NCBI GenBank assembly: GCA_016792565.1
Contig: JAEUMK010000083.1
Coordinates: 1 to 64,000, forward strand
Source of the DNA: Alphaproteobacteria bacterium
Lineage (GTDB): Bacteria; Pseudomonadota; Alphaproteobacteria; Micropepsales; Micropepsaceae
Reading direction: 5' to 3'
Length of the DNA stretch: 64,000 bases
Shown: one piece after another, positions 61,640 to 64,000 of the stretch
How positions within the stretch are numbered: the stretch's first letter is position 1
How the letters are laid out: each line of letters opens with the position of its first letter
The notes under the pieces: model-generated
What the model saw: only the letters and a program-made list of their open reading frames with translations
What the model was told of the DNA's origin: nothing
Database searches by the model: none
Translations under genes and position numbers: made by a program

Positions 61640-62161
61640 CTACTTCGCGGCGACCGCGGCGAAGTCGATCTGTTCGAAGACCGAGCGCATGATGGGCTTG
61701 AGCGTGTCGCCGAAGACCGGGGTCACCGAGACGAAGCGCGAGGGGCTGACGATCATCACGTACTGGGCCCTTGTGACGACGGGCGAGGTGAAGCTCAGCG
61801 CGTCCTTGCCGGCGATCTGGTTGACCTCGGCGGCGGCCTTGTTGCGCTCCTTGGGCTCGTCCAGCATTTTCTGGAACTTCTCGACCTCGGCATTGGAGAA
61901 GGTGATCTCCACCGAGAAGCTGTCGGTCGTCGGCGCCGTGTAGGTGATCGAGACGACGGACTTGTCGTCGCCGGTGGTCAGTACCGGCGCCGCCGCGGTG
62001 AAGCCCTTGGGCGCCTTGGGCAGCAGGGGCACGAATTCCTGCAGCCTCGCCTGCTCGACCTTGGCTTCCTGGACCGCCGAGGCGGACGAGCCGCCCTCGC
62101 CGCAGGCGGCCAGCGGCAGGCTGAGCAGGGCGGCGGCGAATAGGATACGGACAGGCTTCAT
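61640..62161 (-). CDS. Hypothetical lipoprotein
   Basis: This encodes 173 residues from ATG 62161, giving a lipoprotein signal with lipobox LAAC and acylated C20. The mature protein has GFTAAAPVLTTGDDKSVVSITYT and an alpha/beta pattern without recognisable catalytic residues. It lies between purL and bolA on the same strand. Function unknown; it may be an envelope protein that shares the purL transcript. Confidence 0.6.
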   Translation of the reverse strand: MKPVRILFAAALLSLPLAACGEGGSSASAVQEAKVEQARLQEFVPLLPKAPKGFTAAAPVLTTGDDKSVVSITYTAPTTDSFSVEITFSNAEVEKFQKMLDEPKERNKAAAEVNQIAGKDALSFTSPVVTRAQYVMIVSPSRFVSVTPVFGDTLKPIMRSVFEQIDFAAVAAK

Positions 62162-62255
62162 GACATTCCCCCAGACGATCGCTTCCATCGATCTTGTGGG
62201 AATATTATCCGATAAGGCGGCCTTTGTCGAGAGCGTTTCCGCCGGGGCGGCGCGA

Positions 62256-64000
<1,745 letters not shown>

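Overview
The window is GC-rich alphaproteobacterial chromosome. It carries flbT/flaF beside short flagellins, fliX divergent from flgI, the flbY-cheL-flgI and flgF-flgG-flgA-flgH arrangements, cckA behind flhB, a GTTC-type SOS region at recA, and repeated TTAA-N7-TTAA (CtrA-type) boxes. This layout resembles the Caulobacter flagellar programme most closely, so a Caulobacterales-like or neighbouring order is likely. The species cannot be named from the sequence. No tRNA, rRNA, CRISPR array, insertion sequence or phage gene was seen, and no gap between genes exceeds 300 bases.

Layout: 1-3403 holds the end of a CCA-adding enzyme gene, a small exported protein and a circularly permuted ATP-grasp/alpha-E pair. 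3411-9713 is the filament locus: a TPR-glycosyltransferase (FlmG/FlbA-like), flbT, flaF, three flagellins and a flaG-like gene. Each flagellin has its own sigma-54 promoter. 9797-25488 is a sugar-modification island: pseC and pseB; a chain of overlapping genes for a GH57-like protein, ATP-grasp ligase, SDR, two-part transketolase, iron-type alcohol dehydrogenase, FkbM and a second methyltransferase; a short NeuB-like synthase; a cytidylyltransferase-PseG fusion; and a second TPR-glycosyltransferase. 25629-47846 is the flagellar basal body and export region (flaEY-like, flbY, cheL, flgI, fliX, dksA, flgHAGF, fliL, fliM, motE, fliO, fliP, flgBC, fliEQR, flhB) with aqpZ, a cytochrome c and an SDR interspersed. 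47892-64000 is housekeeping and control: cckA, recA, alaS, a CPA2 antiporter, icd, trmJ, a gamma-carbonic-anhydrase-like protein, rpsD, grxD, bolA, two or three small exported proteins and the 3' part of purL.

How the parts fit: CckA feeds the CtrA phosphorelay, and CtrA-type boxes lie in front of flgB/fliO, fliX, fliL and the flaEY-like gene. A 15-bp palindrome, CGGCA-N5-TGCCG, recurs beside both these early promoters and the sigma-54 promoters of flgF, flgI and the flagellins. It is the best candidate for the FlbD (ftr) operator that switches early to late flagellar genes. FlbT controls flagellin mRNA in Caulobacter, and the flagellin leaders here begin with small conserved hairpins at the predicted 5' end. 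The sugar island probably supplies the activated sugar that the two TPR-glycosyltransferases attach to flagellin. The enzymes at 12160-21255 are not those of the standard pseudaminic acid pathway and are the best candidate for an undescribed biosynthetic route.
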